Of a stretch of DNA of 64,000 bases, positions 46,591 to 57,328 are shown piece by piece; position 1 is the stretch's first letter; every line of letters begins with the position of its first letter. Origin of the DNA: Paraburkholderia eburnea (GTDB lineage Bacteria; Pseudomonadota; Gammaproteobacteria; Burkholderiales; Burkholderiaceae); NCBI RefSeq assembly GCF_002917095.1, contig NZ_PQGA01000002.1, forward strand, positions 248,001-312,000, in the 5' to 3' direction. The notes beneath the pieces were generated by a model. That model was given only the letters and a program-made list of their open reading frames with translations, did not search any database and was not told the origin of the DNA. The position numbers and the translations under genes were made by a program.

Positions 46591-47712
46591 ATGAACGTAG
46601 GTCTCGTAGGTTGGCGCGGCATGGTCGGCAGCGTGCTGATGCAGCGCATGCAGGAAGAACGTGATTTCGACCTGATCGAACCGGTGTTTTTCAGCACCAG
46701 CAACGCAGGCGGCGCGGCACCGTCGTTCGCCAAAAACGAGACGAAGCTCAAGGACGCGAACAGCGTCGACGAGCTCAAGAAGTGCGACATCATCATCACT
46801 TGCCAGGGCGGCGACTACACCAACGAGGTGTATCCGAAGCTGCGCGCGGCGGGCTGGACGGGTTACTGGATCGACGCGGCTTCGTCGCTGCGCATGAAGG
46901 ACGACGCGGTCATCATCCTGGACCCGGTCAACCTCGACGTCATCAAGGACGCGCTGGTCAAGGGCCAGAAGGACTTCGTCGGCGGCAACTGCACGGTCAG
47001 CCTGATGCTGATGGCGCTCGGCGGCCTGTTCCGCGAGAACCTCGTCGACTGGATGACGGCCATGACCTACCAGGCCGCTTCGGGCGCGGGCGCGCAGAAC
47101 ATGCGCGAACTGCTCTCGCAAATGGGCGCGCTCAACGCCGCTGTGGCGAGCGATCTGGCGAACCCGTCGTCGGCGATCCTCGATATCGACCGCAAGGTGC
47201 TGGCCACCATGAACAGCGACGCGATGCCCACGAGCCACTTCGGCGTGCCGCTGGCCGGCTCGCTGATTCCGTGGATCGACAAGGATCTCGGCAACGGCAT
47301 GTCGAAGGAAGAGTGGAAGGGCGGCGCGGAAACCAACAAGATCCTCGGCAAGCCCGCGATGGGCCAGCCGGGTTCGATCCCCGTCGACGGTCTGTGCGTG
47401 CGGATCGGCGCGATGCGCTGCCACTCGCAGGCGCTCACGATCAAGCTGAAGAAGGACGTGCCGCTCGACGAGATCAACGGCATCCTCGCGTCGGCCAACG
47501 ACTGGGTCAAGGTCGTGCCGAACGAGCGCGAAGCGTCGATGCGCGATCTGTCGCCGGCAAAGGTGACGGGCACGCTGTCGGTGCCGGTCGGCCGCCTGCG
47601 CAAGCTGGCGATGGGCGGCGAGTATCTGTCGGCGTTTACGGTCGGCGATCAGTTGTTGTGGGGCGCCGCCGAACCGCTGCGCCGCATGCTGCGGATTCTG
47701 CTGGACAAGTGA
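46591..47712 (+). CDS. asd: Aspartate-semialdehyde dehydrogenase
   Basis: The product is 373 residues, the long form seen in proteobacteria. [18 protein letters not shown] is the NADP loop; [15 protein letters not shown] contains the catalytic Cys; and [16 protein letters not shown] has the active-site His region. It makes L-aspartate semialdehyde from aspartyl phosphate for lysine, threonine, methionine and cell-wall DAP synthesis. A weak AAGGGTAAG ribosome site precedes the ATG. A terminator follows, so asd is a single-gene unit apart from its leader. Confidence 0.97.
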   Translation: MNVGLVGWRGMVGSVLMQRMQEERDFDLIEPVFFSTSNAGGAAPSFAKNETKLKDANSVDELKKCDIIITCQGGDYTNEVYPKLRAAGWTGYWIDAASSLRMKDDAVIILDPVNLDVIKDALVKGQKDFVGGNCTVSLMLMALGGLFRENLVDWMTAMTYQAASGAGAQNMRELLSQMGALNAAVASDLANPSSAILDIDRKVLATMNSDAMPTSHFGVPLAGSLIPWIDKDLGNGMSKEEWKGGAETNKILGKPAMGQPGSIPVDGLCVRIGAMRCHSQALTIKLKKDVPLDEINGILASANDWVKVVPNEREASMRDLSPAKVTGTLSVPVGRLRKLAMGGEYLSAFTVGDQLLWGAAEPLRRMLRILLDK

Positions 47713-47750
47713 ATGAATTAAACTACGCGCCTGATGACGCGTAGGCAGGC

Positions 47751-47782
47751 AAAAAGCGCCGCGCCAGTCGCGGCGCTTTTTT
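47751..47782 (+). terminator. Terminator after asd
   Basis: AAAAAGCGCCGCG / CGCGGCGCTTTTTT is a perfect stem with a 5-base loop, followed by TTTTTTATTTT on the plus strand. Confidence 0.92.
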
Positions 47783-47920
47783 ATTTTCGCGGCCCGGCGC
47801 ATGGCCAGCGAGCCCGACCCCATGAATTCCCGTTTGATCGACCGCCGCGCGAGCGGCGTGCCAGGGCCTCTGATGACCGTTCGACTTGACACTGTTCCCG
47901 CTGACCGGGGCATCCAAAAT

Positions 47921-50092
47921 ATGAAGGCGCGACGCGCCATGCAGGCTGCCGTGAGCGCGGCGGTGCTGGCGCTCGCCGGTGCGGCGCACGCCGCGGCCTC
48001 GGCCAGCGCCGCGCACGCTCAGGCAACCAGCGCCGCGGCGGCTGGCGCTTCGGGCGCTTCCGCCGCTGCGCCCGCGCTGCCGGTGATCGGCCACTACACC
48101 GTGCATCAAGGGCAGTCGCTGCATGACGTCGCCGTCGACGTCACCCAGTCGCACGACAAGACGACGCTCGCGCGTGCGAGTCAGGCGCTGTTCGACGCCA
48201 ATCCTAATTCGTTCATGAAGCATGACCCGAGCCGCCTCAGGGTCGGTGCGACGCTGGATGTGCCGGACACGCCGGATATGGCGAGCGGGGCGTCAGGTGT
48301 GCTCCCGGCTTCCACGCCGGGTGTGGCTGTTGCTGTCGCTGCGGCCAGCGCTCCGGCGGCGGCTTCGGCTACGGCTACGGCTGCTGCGGCGAGCACGACT
48401 GCCGCGTCGGCGCCGGCTGTTGCGAACGCGTCCGCGCCCGAAGCGGCTTCGGGTGCGGCCAGTGCTGCCATCGAGCCTGCGGCTTCGGCGGCTTCGGCCA
48501 CGACGGCCGCGAGCGCGCCCGCAGCGGCTGCGCCGTCCAGCGACGCGCATTCGTGGAGCGGTGCGGTCCAGGCTGCGCCGTCCAGCGCGGCTTTGGCAAC
48601 GCCGGCACCCGTCAAGGTTTCCAGCCTTCAGCAACTCCTCGCGCTCAAGAATCGTGTGCTGATGGCGCTGCAACGTCACGGCAAGCAGACGCAGGTCGCC
48701 GGTAGCGCTGGCGCGGCTTCGGCGGGCGTGCAAAGCGGCGCGGCGGCTGGCGGCGCGGCGCGCGCGAACGACGTGCAGCCCGAAGTGTTGCCGATCACGT
48801 GGGGTATCGTCGCAGCGGTCCTGCTGGCGTTCGTCGCGCTGATCGTGCGTCTGCTCACGCGCAAGCGCCGCAAGCATGTGGCCATCGCCGATGCGCCGGT
48901 GGAGCAACCGCTCGCTCCCGCCGCCTACGCCGTGGCGCACGAAGATGAGCATGAAGAGCATCACGAAGCCGAACACGACGACGCGCCGCTGACGCCGCCC
49001 GCCGTGGCCGCGCAACCTCAAGCCGAGCCGCTCGCGCACAACCCGCAGCCCGACGCAGAACTCGACCATGCGGCCGATGCCGCGAGCCTGTCAGCCGCCG
49101 CTGAACTTGGCGCGGACGCGCTGCCGCCGACGCTCTTCGAGGCGCGGCACGCCGAAACGACGGACGGCCCGGCCGAACAGCACGCAGACCGTACCGAGCA
49201 CGGCACGCACCCGCATGGTGTCGAGCCGGGCGAGCCGCAGGCGCTGCCGTCCGAAGGCGTCACGGGCGTGCACACGACCGCCGAGGCGGAAGAGCTGGCA
49301 CGCGACGCAGAAACCGAAGTCGAACCGACAAGCGAAGAGCCGCAACTAACGCCCGCCGCACATCCGGCGATCGGCGCTGAAGTCAGTTCGACCGAACCGA
49401 CGACGCCCGACGACGAAATCAAGCCGTCGCTCCACCAAACCGAATCCCACCCGGCCGAAGAACCCGTCGCCGAAACGCATCACGTTGCACCCGCAGTCCC
49501 AGATATTCCAGCAGTTCCCGTAGAACAAGAAATGGCCCAACTGGAAGTACCGAAAGAGTTTCCGAAGTCCGCAGTAGACGCGCTTGGCAGTCTCGACATG
49601 CCGCTGCCGCCGCGCGTCGATGTGCCCGAATTCCCGTCCAGCGGCTTGCCCGCCTTCCCCCTGGGCACCGAGCCGGTTGCCACGCCCGAGACGATCGCGC
49701 GCCAGTCGCTGCCGTTCGCCGAGCCGCCCGCGCCGCCGGTAGGGCAGGCCATCGAAGCCGGTACGGCCGGGTTTGGCTCGATCGCGGGCCTCGGCGCCGC
49801 CATGGGCACGTCGCCGGTGGGCGCGCCGCCGATGGGCGCACCGCGCTTCGGCACGCTCTCGCTCGACTTCGACCTCAACCTGCCGCCCGATTCCGCCGAG
49901 CCGCTGCCGGTCTTCACGCCGGCGCAGCTCGCCCGCATCGCGCGCAACAAGCTGGACCTGGCGCACGAATACATCGAGCTGGGCGACCTCGCGGGCGCAC
50001 GCGCGCTCATCAACGAAGTGATCGAGTCGAACGACCACGCCACGCGCGCCGACGCGCAGGCGCTGCTGTCCACGCTCTCGCCGCTGTCCTGA
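47921..50092 (+). CDS. fimV: FimV-like peptidoglycan-binding membrane protein
   Basis: The product is 723 residues from the ATG at 47921, which opens directly into a signal peptide ([20 protein letters not shown], ending HAAA); an upstream in-frame ATG would bury it. Residues ~55-120 are the FimV N-terminal LysM-like domain ([31 protein letters not shown]). Two Ala/Pro/Glu-rich low-complexity segments flank a transmembrane helix ([22 protein letters not shown]) near residues 290-315. The C-terminal ~60 residues match the FimV C-terminal TPR-like domain ([24 protein letters not shown]). FimV organises polar pili and c-di-AMP/cAMP signalling in relatives. Confidence 0.9.
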   Translation: MKARRAMQAAVSAAVLALAGAAHAAASASAAHAQATSAAAAGASGASAAAPALPVIGHYTVHQGQSLHDVAVDVTQSHDKTTLARASQALFDANPNSFMKHDPSRLRVGATLDVPDTPDMASGASGVLPASTPGVAVAVAAASAPAAASATATAAAASTTAASAPAVANASAPEAASGAASAAIEPAASAASATTAASAPAAAAPSSDAHSWSGAVQAAPSSAALATPAPVKVSSLQQLLALKNRVLMALQRHGKQTQVAGSAGAASAGVQSGAAAGGAARANDVQPEVLPITWGIVAAVLLAFVALIVRLLTRKRRKHVAIADAPVEQPLAPAAYAVAHEDEHEEHHEAEHDDAPLTPPAVAAQPQAEPLAHNPQPDAELDHAADAASLSAAAELGADALPPTLFEARHAETTDGPAEQHADRTEHGTHPHGVEPGEPQALPSEGVTGVHTTAEAEELARDAETEVEPTSEEPQLTPAAHPAIGAEVSSTEPTTPDDEIKPSLHQTESHPAEEPVAETHHVAPAVPDIPAVPVEQEMAQLEVPKEFPKSAVDALGSLDMPLPPRVDVPEFPSSGLPAFPLGTEPVATPETIARQSLPFAEPPAPPVGQAIEAGTAGFGSIAGLGAAMGTSPVGAPPMGAPRFGTLSLDFDLNLPPDSAEPLPVFTPAQLARIARNKLDLAHEYIELGDLAGARALINEVIESNDHATRADAQALLSTLSPLS

Positions 50093-50106
50093 GCACCGTC
50101 CAACGT

Positions 50107-50910
50107 ATGCGTATCGCGCTTGGAATCCAGTACGACGGGGCCGCGTTCTGCGGCTGGCAATCGCAGCCGCATGGCAAGACCGTGCAGGACGCGCTCGAAC
50201 GCGCCCTGCGCGAGTTCGCCTGCGTGCCGCTGTCCACGGTGGTCGCGGGCCGCACCGATACGGGCGTGCATGGACTCGGCCAGGTCGTCCACTTCGACAC
50301 CGAACTCGACCGCACGCCGTTCTCGTGGGTGCGCGGCACCAACGCGTTTCTGCCCTCGACCGTGGCAGTGCAATGGGCGAAGCCGATGCCCGACACGTTC
50401 CACGCGCGCTTCGCGGCCTTCGAGCGCACCTATTACTACGCGCTCTACGTCAACCCGGTGCGCTCGCCGATGCTGGCGGCCCGCGCGGGCTGGATCCACA
50501 CGCCGCTCGACGTCGAGGCGATGCGCGAGGCCGCGCAATGCCTGATCGGCGAGCATGATTTTTCGGCGTTCCGTTCGTCGGAGTGTCAATCGAAAACGCC
50601 GGTCAAACATCTCTATCAGATCGATATCCGGCCGCAGGGCGACTTCATCCACTTCCGCTTTCGCGCCAACGCCTTCCTGCATCACATGGTTCGCAACTTG
50701 ATGGGCTGCCTCGTAGCGGTGGGGCGCGGGCGTTACCCGGCGGCGTGGATGGCCGAGGTGCTGGCGGGGCTCGATCGCGGCAAGGCCGCGCCGACCTTCA
50801 TGCCCGACGGCCTGTATCTCGCCCAGGTAGGTTATCCTGACGAGTTCGACGTTCCTGCTGCGCATACGGCCAGCGTGCCCTGGAGCACGATCTGGAACGA
50901 CCCGGCATGA
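50107..50910 (+). CDS. truA: tRNA pseudouridine(38-40) synthase
   Basis: The product is 267 residues. The catalytic Asp51 lies in [21 protein letters not shown], and the C-terminal [21 protein letters not shown] is the second TruA signature. It converts uridine 38-40 of the anticodon arm to pseudouridine. It begins 14 bp after fimV and leads into trpF, an order I know from beta-proteobacteria and pseudomonads. Confidence 0.96.
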   Translation: MRIALGIQYDGAAFCGWQSQPHGKTVQDALERALREFACVPLSTVVAGRTDTGVHGLGQVVHFDTELDRTPFSWVRGTNAFLPSTVAVQWAKPMPDTFHARFAAFERTYYYALYVNPVRSPMLAARAGWIHTPLDVEAMREAAQCLIGEHDFSAFRSSECQSKTPVKHLYQIDIRPQGDFIHFRFRANAFLHHMVRNLMGCLVAVGRGRYPAAWMAEVLAGLDRGKAAPTFMPDGLYLAQVGYPDEFDVPAAHTASVPWSTIWNDPA

Positions 50911-51020
50911 TCCGGGCGCGCGAGGGGATTTGAATGGGCGCCGCGGTCAATTGTCCGCATGTTGCTCTCAAATTCAGCGATCTCACCATCAACCCAAACG
51001 ATAATTTCGAGCTACCAGTC

Positions 51021-51701
51021 ATGACGTCAGCCGAGCCAACCGTCGCGGGGCATCGCACCCGCATCAAGCTCTGTGGGCTATCGACGCCCGAAGCGGTCGC
51101 GCACGCTATCGACATTGGCGCCGACGCCATCGGCCTCGTGTTCTACCCGCCGAGCGCGCGCTCGGTGAGCGTGGCGCAGGCCGTCGAGCTGACGCACGAC
51201 ATTCCGCCGTTTGTCTCGGTGGTCGGGCTCTTTGTGAACGCCACGCCGCAGTGGATCAGCGAAGTCGCGAGCAACGTTTCGCTCACGCTCCTGCAGTTTC
51301 ACGGCGATGAAACGCCGCGCCAGTGCGAAGCGCTGGCGGCCGTTGCCGGTTTGCCCTGGTTGCGGGCGCTGCGAGTGGCGGCGGATACTCAACAGGCCGA
51401 TTTGATAGAATCGGCGAACAGTTATTCATCAGCCAGCGGCCTGCTGTTCGACACTCATGTCGAGGGTTACGGCGGCGGCGGGAAGGTCTTCGATTGGTCA
51501 CTTATCCCCGCAGGGCTCGCGCGTCGGGCCGTTTTAAGTGGTGGCTTGAACGCGCAAAACGTCAGTGATGCGATTCGCCAGGTGCGTCCGTTCGCCGTCG
51601 ATGTCTCCAGTGGCATCGAGGTCCCGGGCGCGAAGGGCGTGAAGGATCACGCCCGCATGGCGGCGTTCGTGCGCGCGGTGCGCGAAGCGGACGCGGGATA
51701 A
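51021..51701 (+). CDS. trpF: Phosphoribosylanthranilate isomerase
   Basis: The product is 226 residues from the ATG at 51021, just before the conserved RTRIKLCGLSTPEAV; an open frame begins 29 codons earlier but those residues do not belong to the fold. It has the TIM-barrel features ADAIGLVFYPPSARSV and AVLSGGLNAQNVSDAI, and VDVSSGIEVPGAKGVKD at the phosphate site. The catalytic Cys in KLCGL and the Asp in FDTHVEG are present. It catalyses the third step of tryptophan synthesis. Confidence 0.95.
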   Translation: MTSAEPTVAGHRTRIKLCGLSTPEAVAHAIDIGADAIGLVFYPPSARSVSVAQAVELTHDIPPFVSVVGLFVNATPQWISEVASNVSLTLLQFHGDETPRQCEALAAVAGLPWLRALRVAADTQQADLIESANSYSSASGLLFDTHVEGYGGGGKVFDWSLIPAGLARRAVLSGGLNAQNVSDAIRQVRPFAVDVSSGIEVPGAKGVKDHARMAAFVRAVREADAG

Positions 51702-51761
51702 TTTCCTGGTCGCCAGCCCTTGCAGCAACGCAAGGCGCCTGGTTGGCCGAGCGAGTGACTT

Positions 51762-52955
51762 ATGTACAATTTGCCAGATGAACGTGGCCATTTCGGCCAA
51801 TATGGCGGCGTGTTCGCTGCCGAAACCCTGATGCAGGCGATCGATGAACTGCGTGCGGCTTACGCGAAGTTCAAGGACGATCCCGACTTTGTCGCTGAAT
51901 ATCAGCGCGAGTTGAAGCATTTTGTCGGCCGTCCGTCGCCGATCTATCACGCGCAACGCTGGAGCGAGCTGGTCGGCGGCGCGCAGATCTATCTCAAGCG
52001 CGAAGACCTGAATCACACGGGCGCCCATAAGGTGAACAACGTGATCGGTCAGGCGCTGCTCGCCCGCCGCATGGGCAAGCCGCGCGTGATCGCCGAAACC
52101 GGCGCGGGCCAGCACGGCGTGGCCACGGCCACGATCGCGGCGCGCTTCGGCATGGAATGCGTGGTCTACATGGGCGCGGAAGACGTGCGCCGTCAGGCCG
52201 CCAACGTCTATCGCATGAAGCTGCTGGGCGCGACGGTCGTGCCGGTCGAGTCCGGCTCGCGCACGCTCAAGGATGCGCTGAACGAAGCCATGCGCGACTG
52301 GGTCACCAACGTCGAAAACACCTTCTACATCATCGGCACCGTGGCGGGCCCGCATCCGTACCCGATGATGGTGCGCGACTTCCAGCGCGTGATCGGCGAC
52401 GAATGCCGCGTGCAGATGCCCGAACTCACGGGCCGCCAGCCCGACGCCGTGATTGCCTGCGTGGGTGGCGGTTCGAATGCGATGGGTATCTTTTACCCGT
52501 ATATCGACGATAGTTCGGTGCAGTTGATCGGCGTCGAGCCGGCCGGCGACGGCATGGAAACGGGCCGTCACGCCGCGTCGCTGGCGGCCGGCACGCCGGG
52601 CGTGCTGCACGGCAACCGCACCTATCTGCTGCAGGACGAGAACGGCCAGATCATCGAGACGCATTCGGTCTCGGCGGGTCTCGACTACCCGGGCGTCGGC
52701 CCCGAGCACGCGTGGCTCAAGGACAGCGGCCGCGCGCAGTACGTGACCATCGACGACGAGGAAGCCCTCAAGGCATTCCACGACTGCTGCCGCATCGAAG
52801 GCATCATTCCTGCGCTCGAATCGAGTCACGCGCTGGCCTACGCGGCGAAGCTCGCGCCGACGCTGCCCAAGGACAAGGTTCTGCTGGTGAACCTGTCGGG
52901 ACGCGGCGACAAGGACATGCACACGGTCGCCGAGCGATCGGGCATCCAGTTCTGA
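51762..52955 (+). CDS. trpB: Tryptophan synthase beta subunit
   Basis: The product is 397 residues. Lys90 in [17 protein letters not shown] forms the PLP Schiff base, and [13 protein letters not shown] binds the PLP phosphate. C-terminal [11 protein letters not shown] completes the fold. It condenses indole with serine. Its partner trpA is not adjacent: a DNA methyltransferase gene intervenes. Confidence 0.97.
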   Translation: MYNLPDERGHFGQYGGVFAAETLMQAIDELRAAYAKFKDDPDFVAEYQRELKHFVGRPSPIYHAQRWSELVGGAQIYLKREDLNHTGAHKVNNVIGQALLARRMGKPRVIAETGAGQHGVATATIAARFGMECVVYMGAEDVRRQAANVYRMKLLGATVVPVESGSRTLKDALNEAMRDWVTNVENTFYIIGTVAGPHPYPMMVRDFQRVIGDECRVQMPELTGRQPDAVIACVGGGSNAMGIFYPYIDDSSVQLIGVEPAGDGMETGRHAASLAAGTPGVLHGNRTYLLQDENGQIIETHSVSAGLDYPGVGPEHAWLKDSGRAQYVTIDDEEALKAFHDCCRIEGIIPALESSHALAYAAKLAPTLPKDKVLLVNLSGRGDKDMHTVAERSGIQF

Positions 52956-52976
52956 GCGCCCGGAGCGATACGACCG

Positions 52977-53879
52977 ATGCGTGACGAGTTCGACGAGCCG
53001 GAAATGCCGGCGTCCGAGGGGGAAACCGTGAGCATTCCCGCCACCGAAGTGGCGACGGGAGCGCTCGCCTTGCCCACGGTGCCCGATACGATCCGGCTCC
53101 TGAACCGCGATTTTCTGACCGATGCGGCGAACCTGCCCGATGCCTCGATCGACCTGATCGTCGCCGATCCGCCTTACGGGCTCGGCAAGGACTACGGCAA
53201 CGACTCCGACATGCGTTCGGGCGAGGACTTCCTCTCCTGGACCTACGCGTGGCTCGACCTGGCTATTCCAAAGCTCAAGCCCAGCGGCTCGCTCTACGTG
53301 TTTTGCACCTGGCAGTATGCGCCCGAGATCTTCGTCTATCTGAAGTCGAAAATGACGATGATTAACGAGATCGTCTGGGATCGTCGCGTTCCCAGCATGG
53401 GCGGCACGACCCGCCGTTTTACCTCGGTGCATGACAACATCGGTTTCTTCGCGGTGTCGAAGAATTACTATTTCGACCTCGATCCCGTCCGTATCCCATA
53501 CGATGCCGCCACGAAGAAGGCGCGTTCGCGCAAAATATTCGAAGGTAGCAGGTGGCTGGAGCTTGGCTACAACCCCAAGGACGTCTGGTCGGTTTCGCGG
53601 CTGCATCGCCAGCACGCGGAACGCGTCGATCATCCGACCCAGAAGCCCCTGGAAATCGTCGAGCGCATGGTGCTCGCGAGCTGCCCGCCGGGCGGCCGCG
53701 TGCTGGACCCGTTCATGGGCAGCGGCACCACGGCAGTCGCCTGTGCACGTCAGAAGCGCGAATTCGTCGGCTATGAAATCAATGAAAGTTACTGCGCGAT
53801 CGCGCGCGAACGCGTGAGTCTGGCCGCAGAAGCGTCCCCCGCGTCCGCCGCGCCCGCGACCGTTACGGAAGGCGCTTAA
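52977..53879 (+). CDS. Orphan adenine-specific DNA methyltransferase (beta class), inside the trp operon
   Basis: The product is 300 residues. Catalytic motif DPPYGLG is at 64-70, a target-recognition region lies between, and the AdoMet-binding motif DPFMGSGTT is near 244-252 followed by [18 protein letters not shown]. The N-terminal DPPY before the FxGxG order is the beta class. [13 protein letters not shown] before the FxGxG motif is typical of N6-adenine or N4-cytosine enzymes. There is no restriction enzyme beside it. It lies 21 bp after trpB and 55 bp before trpA. The Burkholderia cenocepacia homologue in the same locus, as I recall BCAM0992, is a functional orphan enzyme. Confidence 0.9.
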   Translation: MRDEFDEPEMPASEGETVSIPATEVATGALALPTVPDTIRLLNRDFLTDAANLPDASIDLIVADPPYGLGKDYGNDSDMRSGEDFLSWTYAWLDLAIPKLKPSGSLYVFCTWQYAPEIFVYLKSKMTMINEIVWDRRVPSMGGTTRRFTSVHDNIGFFAVSKNYYFDLDPVRIPYDAATKKARSRKIFEGSRWLELGYNPKDVWSVSRLHRQHAERVDHPTQKPLEIVERMVLASCPPGGRVLDPFMGSGTTAVACARQKREFVGYEINESYCAIARERVSLAAEASPASAAPATVTEGA

Positions 53880-53934
53880 GGCGCTCCGTAGGCGTCTATC
53901 GCCGCGCAGTATCACCGAATCTGAGGACCCTGAA

Positions 53935-54750
53935 ATGTCCCGCATCAAGAGCAAGTTCGAGGCGCTCGCCGCCTCCGGCAAGAAAGGCCTGATCCCGTTC
54001 ATGACGGCAGGCGACCCTGATCCGGCGCGCACCGTCGAATTTATGCACGCGCTCGCCGCCGGCGGCGCCGACGTGATCGAACTGGGCGTGCCGTTTTCCG
54101 ATCCGATGGCCGACGGCCCCGTGATCCAGCAGTCGTCGGAGCGCGCGCTCGCGAAGGGCGTGACGCTCAAGAGCGTGCTGGCCGACGTCAAGCGTTTCCG
54201 CGCAACCGACAATGAAACGCCCGTCGTGCTGATGGGCTACGCCAACCCGATCGAGCGCATGGGCGCGGAAGCCTTCGCGGCCGCCGCACAGGAAGCGGGC
54301 GTGGACGGCGTGCTGGTGGTCGACTACCCGCCCGAGGAATCGGTGGAATTCGCCGCGAAGATGAAGGCCGCCAACATCGATCCGATCTTCCTGCTCGCGC
54401 CCACCTCGACCGACGAGCGCATCGCGGAAGTCGGCCGCATGGCCAGCGGCTACGTCTATTACGTATCGCTCAAGGGCGTGACGGGCGCCGCGAATCTCGA
54501 CGTGGCGAGCATCGCGAGTAAAATCCCGGCGATCAAGGCGCGCGTGCCGCTGCCCGTCGGCGTGGGTTTCGGGATTCGCGATGCTCATACGGCCGCGGCG
54601 GTGGCTGAAGTGTCCGATGCCGTGGTGATCGGCAGCCGCATCGTGCAACTGCTTCAGCAGGCTGCGCCCGACACCGCCGCAGACGCTCTCACGCAGTTCA
54701 TCGCCGACATTCGTACAGCGCTCGACGCGGTCTCCGACAAAGGCAGATGA
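53935..54750 (+). CDS. trpA: Tryptophan synthase alpha subunit
   Basis: The product is 271 residues. The catalytic residues are Glu49 and Asp60 in [16 protein letters not shown], and [17 protein letters not shown] is the phosphate site. It cleaves indole-3-glycerol phosphate and channels indole to TrpB. Direct trpB-trpA coupling seen in many bacteria is broken here by the methyltransferase gene. accD follows 139 bp later. Confidence 0.96.
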   Translation: MSRIKSKFEALAASGKKGLIPFMTAGDPDPARTVEFMHALAAGGADVIELGVPFSDPMADGPVIQQSSERALAKGVTLKSVLADVKRFRATDNETPVVLMGYANPIERMGAEAFAAAAQEAGVDGVLVVDYPPEESVEFAAKMKAANIDPIFLLAPTSTDERIAEVGRMASGYVYYVSLKGVTGAANLDVASIASKIPAIKARVPLPVGVGFGIRDAHTAAAVAEVSDAVVIGSRIVQLLQQAAPDTAADALTQFIADIRTALDAVSDKGR

Positions 54751-54889
54751 GCCTGGCAGGGGACTAGCTGCGAGACTGCTGTAAAATCCAGTTTTCGCCA
54801 TGCGCGGTCGGGGTCGGAACCCGGTCGAAATGACAGCCGTATAGAACCGGCCGCCGCGCCCGCGCATCACGATGAAGGAAGAAACAACA

Positions 54890-55762
54890 ATGAGCTGGCT
54901 CGATAAACTGCTGCCGCCCAAGATCAAGCAAACCGATCCGAAAAGCCGCAAGAGCATTCCGGAAGGTCTGTGGATCAAGTGCCCCTCGTGCGAGGCGGTC
55001 CTGTACCGCAACGACGTCGAAGCGAACCTCCACGTCTGCCCGAAGTGCGACCACCACATGCGCATCAACGCGCGCGAGCGTCTGGACGGTCTGCTCGATC
55101 CGGAAGGCCGCTATGAAATCGGCCAGGAAATCGTGCCGGTCGACGCGCTGAAGTTCAAGGACAGCCGCAAGTATCCGGACCGTATCAAGGAAGCGATGGA
55201 CGACACCGGCGAAACCGACGCCATGGTCGTCATGGGCGGCGCGATCCACACGCTGCCTTGCGTGGTCGCCTGCTTCGAGTTCTCGTTCATGGGCGGCTCG
55301 ATGGGTTCGGTGGTCGGCGAGCGCTTCGCACGCGGCGCGCAGAACGCGCTTGAGCAGCAAGTGCCATTTATCTGCTTCACGGCTTCGGGCGGCGCGCGCA
55401 TGCAGGAAAGCCTGCTGTCGCTCATGCAGATGGCCAAGACCACGGCCATGCTGACCAAGCTCTCGGAAGCCAAGCTGCCGTTCATCTCCGTGCTGACCGA
55501 CCCGACCATGGGCGGCGTGTCGGCGAGCTTCGCGTTCCTGGGCGACGTGGTGATCGCCGAGCCGAAGGCGCTGATCGGCTTCGCCGGCCCGCGCGTGATC
55601 GAGCAGACGGTGCGCGAGAAGCTGCCGGAAGGCTTCCAGCGCTCGGAATTCCTGCTGCAAAAGGGCGCCATCGACATGATCGTCGACCGCCGCAAGCTGC
55701 GCGAGGAAATCGCCCAGTTGATGGCGATCATGCAGCGCCAGCCCGCCGACGCGGTGGCCTGA
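54890..55762 (+). CDS. accD: Acetyl-CoA carboxylase carboxyltransferase beta subunit
   Basis: The product is 290 residues. A zinc ribbon is formed by Cys31, Cys34, Cys50 and Cys53 (CPSC ... CPKC). The carboxyltransferase core has [19 protein letters not shown] and [19 protein letters not shown], with [21 protein letters not shown] at the end. The start at 54890 follows AAGGAAGAA; an upstream ATG at 54872 would add six non-conserved codons. It pairs with AccA (not in window) to make malonyl-CoA. Confidence 0.96.
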   Translation: MSWLDKLLPPKIKQTDPKSRKSIPEGLWIKCPSCEAVLYRNDVEANLHVCPKCDHHMRINARERLDGLLDPEGRYEIGQEIVPVDALKFKDSRKYPDRIKEAMDDTGETDAMVVMGGAIHTLPCVVACFEFSFMGGSMGSVVGERFARGAQNALEQQVPFICFTASGGARMQESLLSLMQMAKTTAMLTKLSEAKLPFISVLTDPTMGGVSASFAFLGDVVIAEPKALIGFAGPRVIEQTVREKLPEGFQRSEFLLQKGAIDMIVDRRKLREEIAQLMAIMQRQPADAVA

Positions 55763-55823
55763 GGCCAGGTCGCAAGCCGCTATCGGCTCACGCGCGGAAC
55801 TTCGTGATTCCGCCGCGTGTCAG

Positions 55824-55853
55824 ACGCGCCGCAAGCGAAAGCAAGCGGCGCGT
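55824..55853 (+). terminator. Possible terminator or attenuating hairpin between accD and folC
   Basis: ACGCGCCGC / GCGGCGCGT is a 9-bp perfect stem, followed by TGTCATTTCC, a weak T-run. It suggests at least partial termination after accD and a separate folC promoter in the 206-bp gap. Confidence 0.5.
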
Positions 55854-55968
55854 TGTCATTTCCGCGATAATGCCGTGATTTCGCGTAGCGGACGCCGTGC
55901 AGGACTTGTCCCCTGCGCCGCGTTCATGCATTCGCGCCGCACTTCCCGATAATCCCGAAATCGTCCCG

Positions 55969-57279
55969 ATGAGTACCTTTCCCACCCTCGACGCGTGGCT
56001 CACGCATCTCGAAACCGCGCATCCGGTTGGCATCGACATGGGCCTTGGCCGCATCGGCCAGGTCAAGGACGCGCTGAACCTGAAGTTCGAATGCCCGATC
56101 TTCACGGTCGGCGGCACCAACGGGAAGGGCTCGACCTGCGCGATTCTGGAAACGATTCTGCTGAAGGCCGGCTATCACGTCGGCTGTCATACGTCGCCGC
56201 ATCTGCTGTCGTTCAACGAACGCGCGCGCATCGACGGCCTGCAGGCCAGCGACGCCGATCTGCTGCCGCACTTCGAAGCCGTGGAAGCCGCGCGCAACGC
56301 GCTCGCCACGCCGGTCTCGCTCACGTATTTCGAATTCACGACGCTCGCGATCATGCATCTGTTCGCCTCGCGCGGGCTCGACGCCGTGATCTTCGAAGTG
56401 GGTCTGGGCGGCCGTCTGGACGCGGTGAACATCCTCGACGCCGATTGCGCGATCGTCACGAGCATCGATCTCGATCACACCGAGTACCTTGGCGACACGC
56501 GCGAGAAGATCGCCTTCGAAAAGGCCGGCATCTTCCGCGCGGGGCGGCCGGCGATCTGCTCGGACCCGCTGCCGCCGCAGACGCTGATCGACCATGCCGA
56601 AGCGATCGGCGCCGAACTGTGGCTCTTCGGCCGCGATTTCCGTTACGAAGGCGCGCCGGGCAACGAGCGCCAGCAATGGAGCTATGTCGGCCCGACGCAA
56701 CGCCGTTCGGCGCTCGCGTATCCGGCGCTGCGCGGCGCCAATCAGCTGATCAATACCTCGGCGGCGCTGGCGGCGCTGGAGTCGATGCGTGACCGCCTGC
56801 CGGTGTCGGCGCAGGACATTCGTCTGGGCCTCGCCAACGTCGAACTGCCAGGCCGCTTCCAGGTGCTGCCGGGCAAGCCGGCGATCATTTTCGACGTGGG
56901 CCACAATCCGCACGCAGCGGCCGTGCTTGGGCAAAATCTCGGCAGCATGGGCTATTTTCCCTACACGTACGCGGTTTTTGGCGCCATGCGCGACAAGGAC
57001 ATCGCGGGCGTGATCGGCCATCTGAAGGACGAGGTCGATCACTGGTGCGTGACCGGTCTGCCGGGTCCGCGCGCGGCATCGGCGCAGGAACTGGAGGAGG
57101 TATTGCGCGAAGCCGGGGTGGAAGACGGCGACGACAGCAGCGTCACGCGCTACGAAACGCCCGCCGAGGCGTTTCAAGATGCGCTAAAACGGGCTACCGA
57201 AAATGATAGAATCGTTGTTTTCGGGAGTTTTCTGACAGTCGCCGGCGTCATGGCCTGGCGAAAGTCACAGCAGCACTGA
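55969..57279 (+). CDS. folC: Folylpolyglutamate synthase / dihydrofolate synthase
   Basis: The product is 436 residues from the ATG at 55969. The P-loop GGTNGKGSTCAILE is at 48-61. FEVGLGGRLDAVNILDAD and SIDLDHTEYLGDTREKIAFEKAGIF are Mur-ligase-type motifs, with the C-terminal DVGHNPHAAAVL domain. It adds glutamate to dihydropteroate and folates. The upstream in-frame ATG at 55897 lies in non-conserved sequence. It is followed 49 bp later by a SPOR-domain gene. Confidence 0.95.
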   Translation: MSTFPTLDAWLTHLETAHPVGIDMGLGRIGQVKDALNLKFECPIFTVGGTNGKGSTCAILETILLKAGYHVGCHTSPHLLSFNERARIDGLQASDADLLPHFEAVEAARNALATPVSLTYFEFTTLAIMHLFASRGLDAVIFEVGLGGRLDAVNILDADCAIVTSIDLDHTEYLGDTREKIAFEKAGIFRAGRPAICSDPLPPQTLIDHAEAIGAELWLFGRDFRYEGAPGNERQQWSYVGPTQRRSALAYPALRGANQLINTSAALAALESMRDRLPVSAQDIRLGLANVELPGRFQVLPGKPAIIFDVGHNPHAAAVLGQNLGSMGYFPYTYAVFGAMRDKDIAGVIGHLKDEVDHWCVTGLPGPRAASAQELEEVLREAGVEDGDDSSVTRYETPAEAFQDALKRATENDRIVVFGSFLTVAGVMAWRKSQQH

Positions 57280-57328
57280 TCGCGCGGCATCCTGCAAGCC
57301 GCCACGCACAGGCCAAAAGCAGCCATAC

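Noticed and set aside
50934..51020. N-terminal extension of 29 codons on trpF
   Set aside because: The residues do not belong to the TIM-barrel fold and the ATG at 51021 directly precedes the conserved start of the family.
51534..54212. 892-codon minus-strand open frame opposite trpF-trpB-methyltransferase-trpA
   Set aside because: A shadow caused by high GC content. The plus strand carries four well-defined conserved genes and the minus translation shows no domain.
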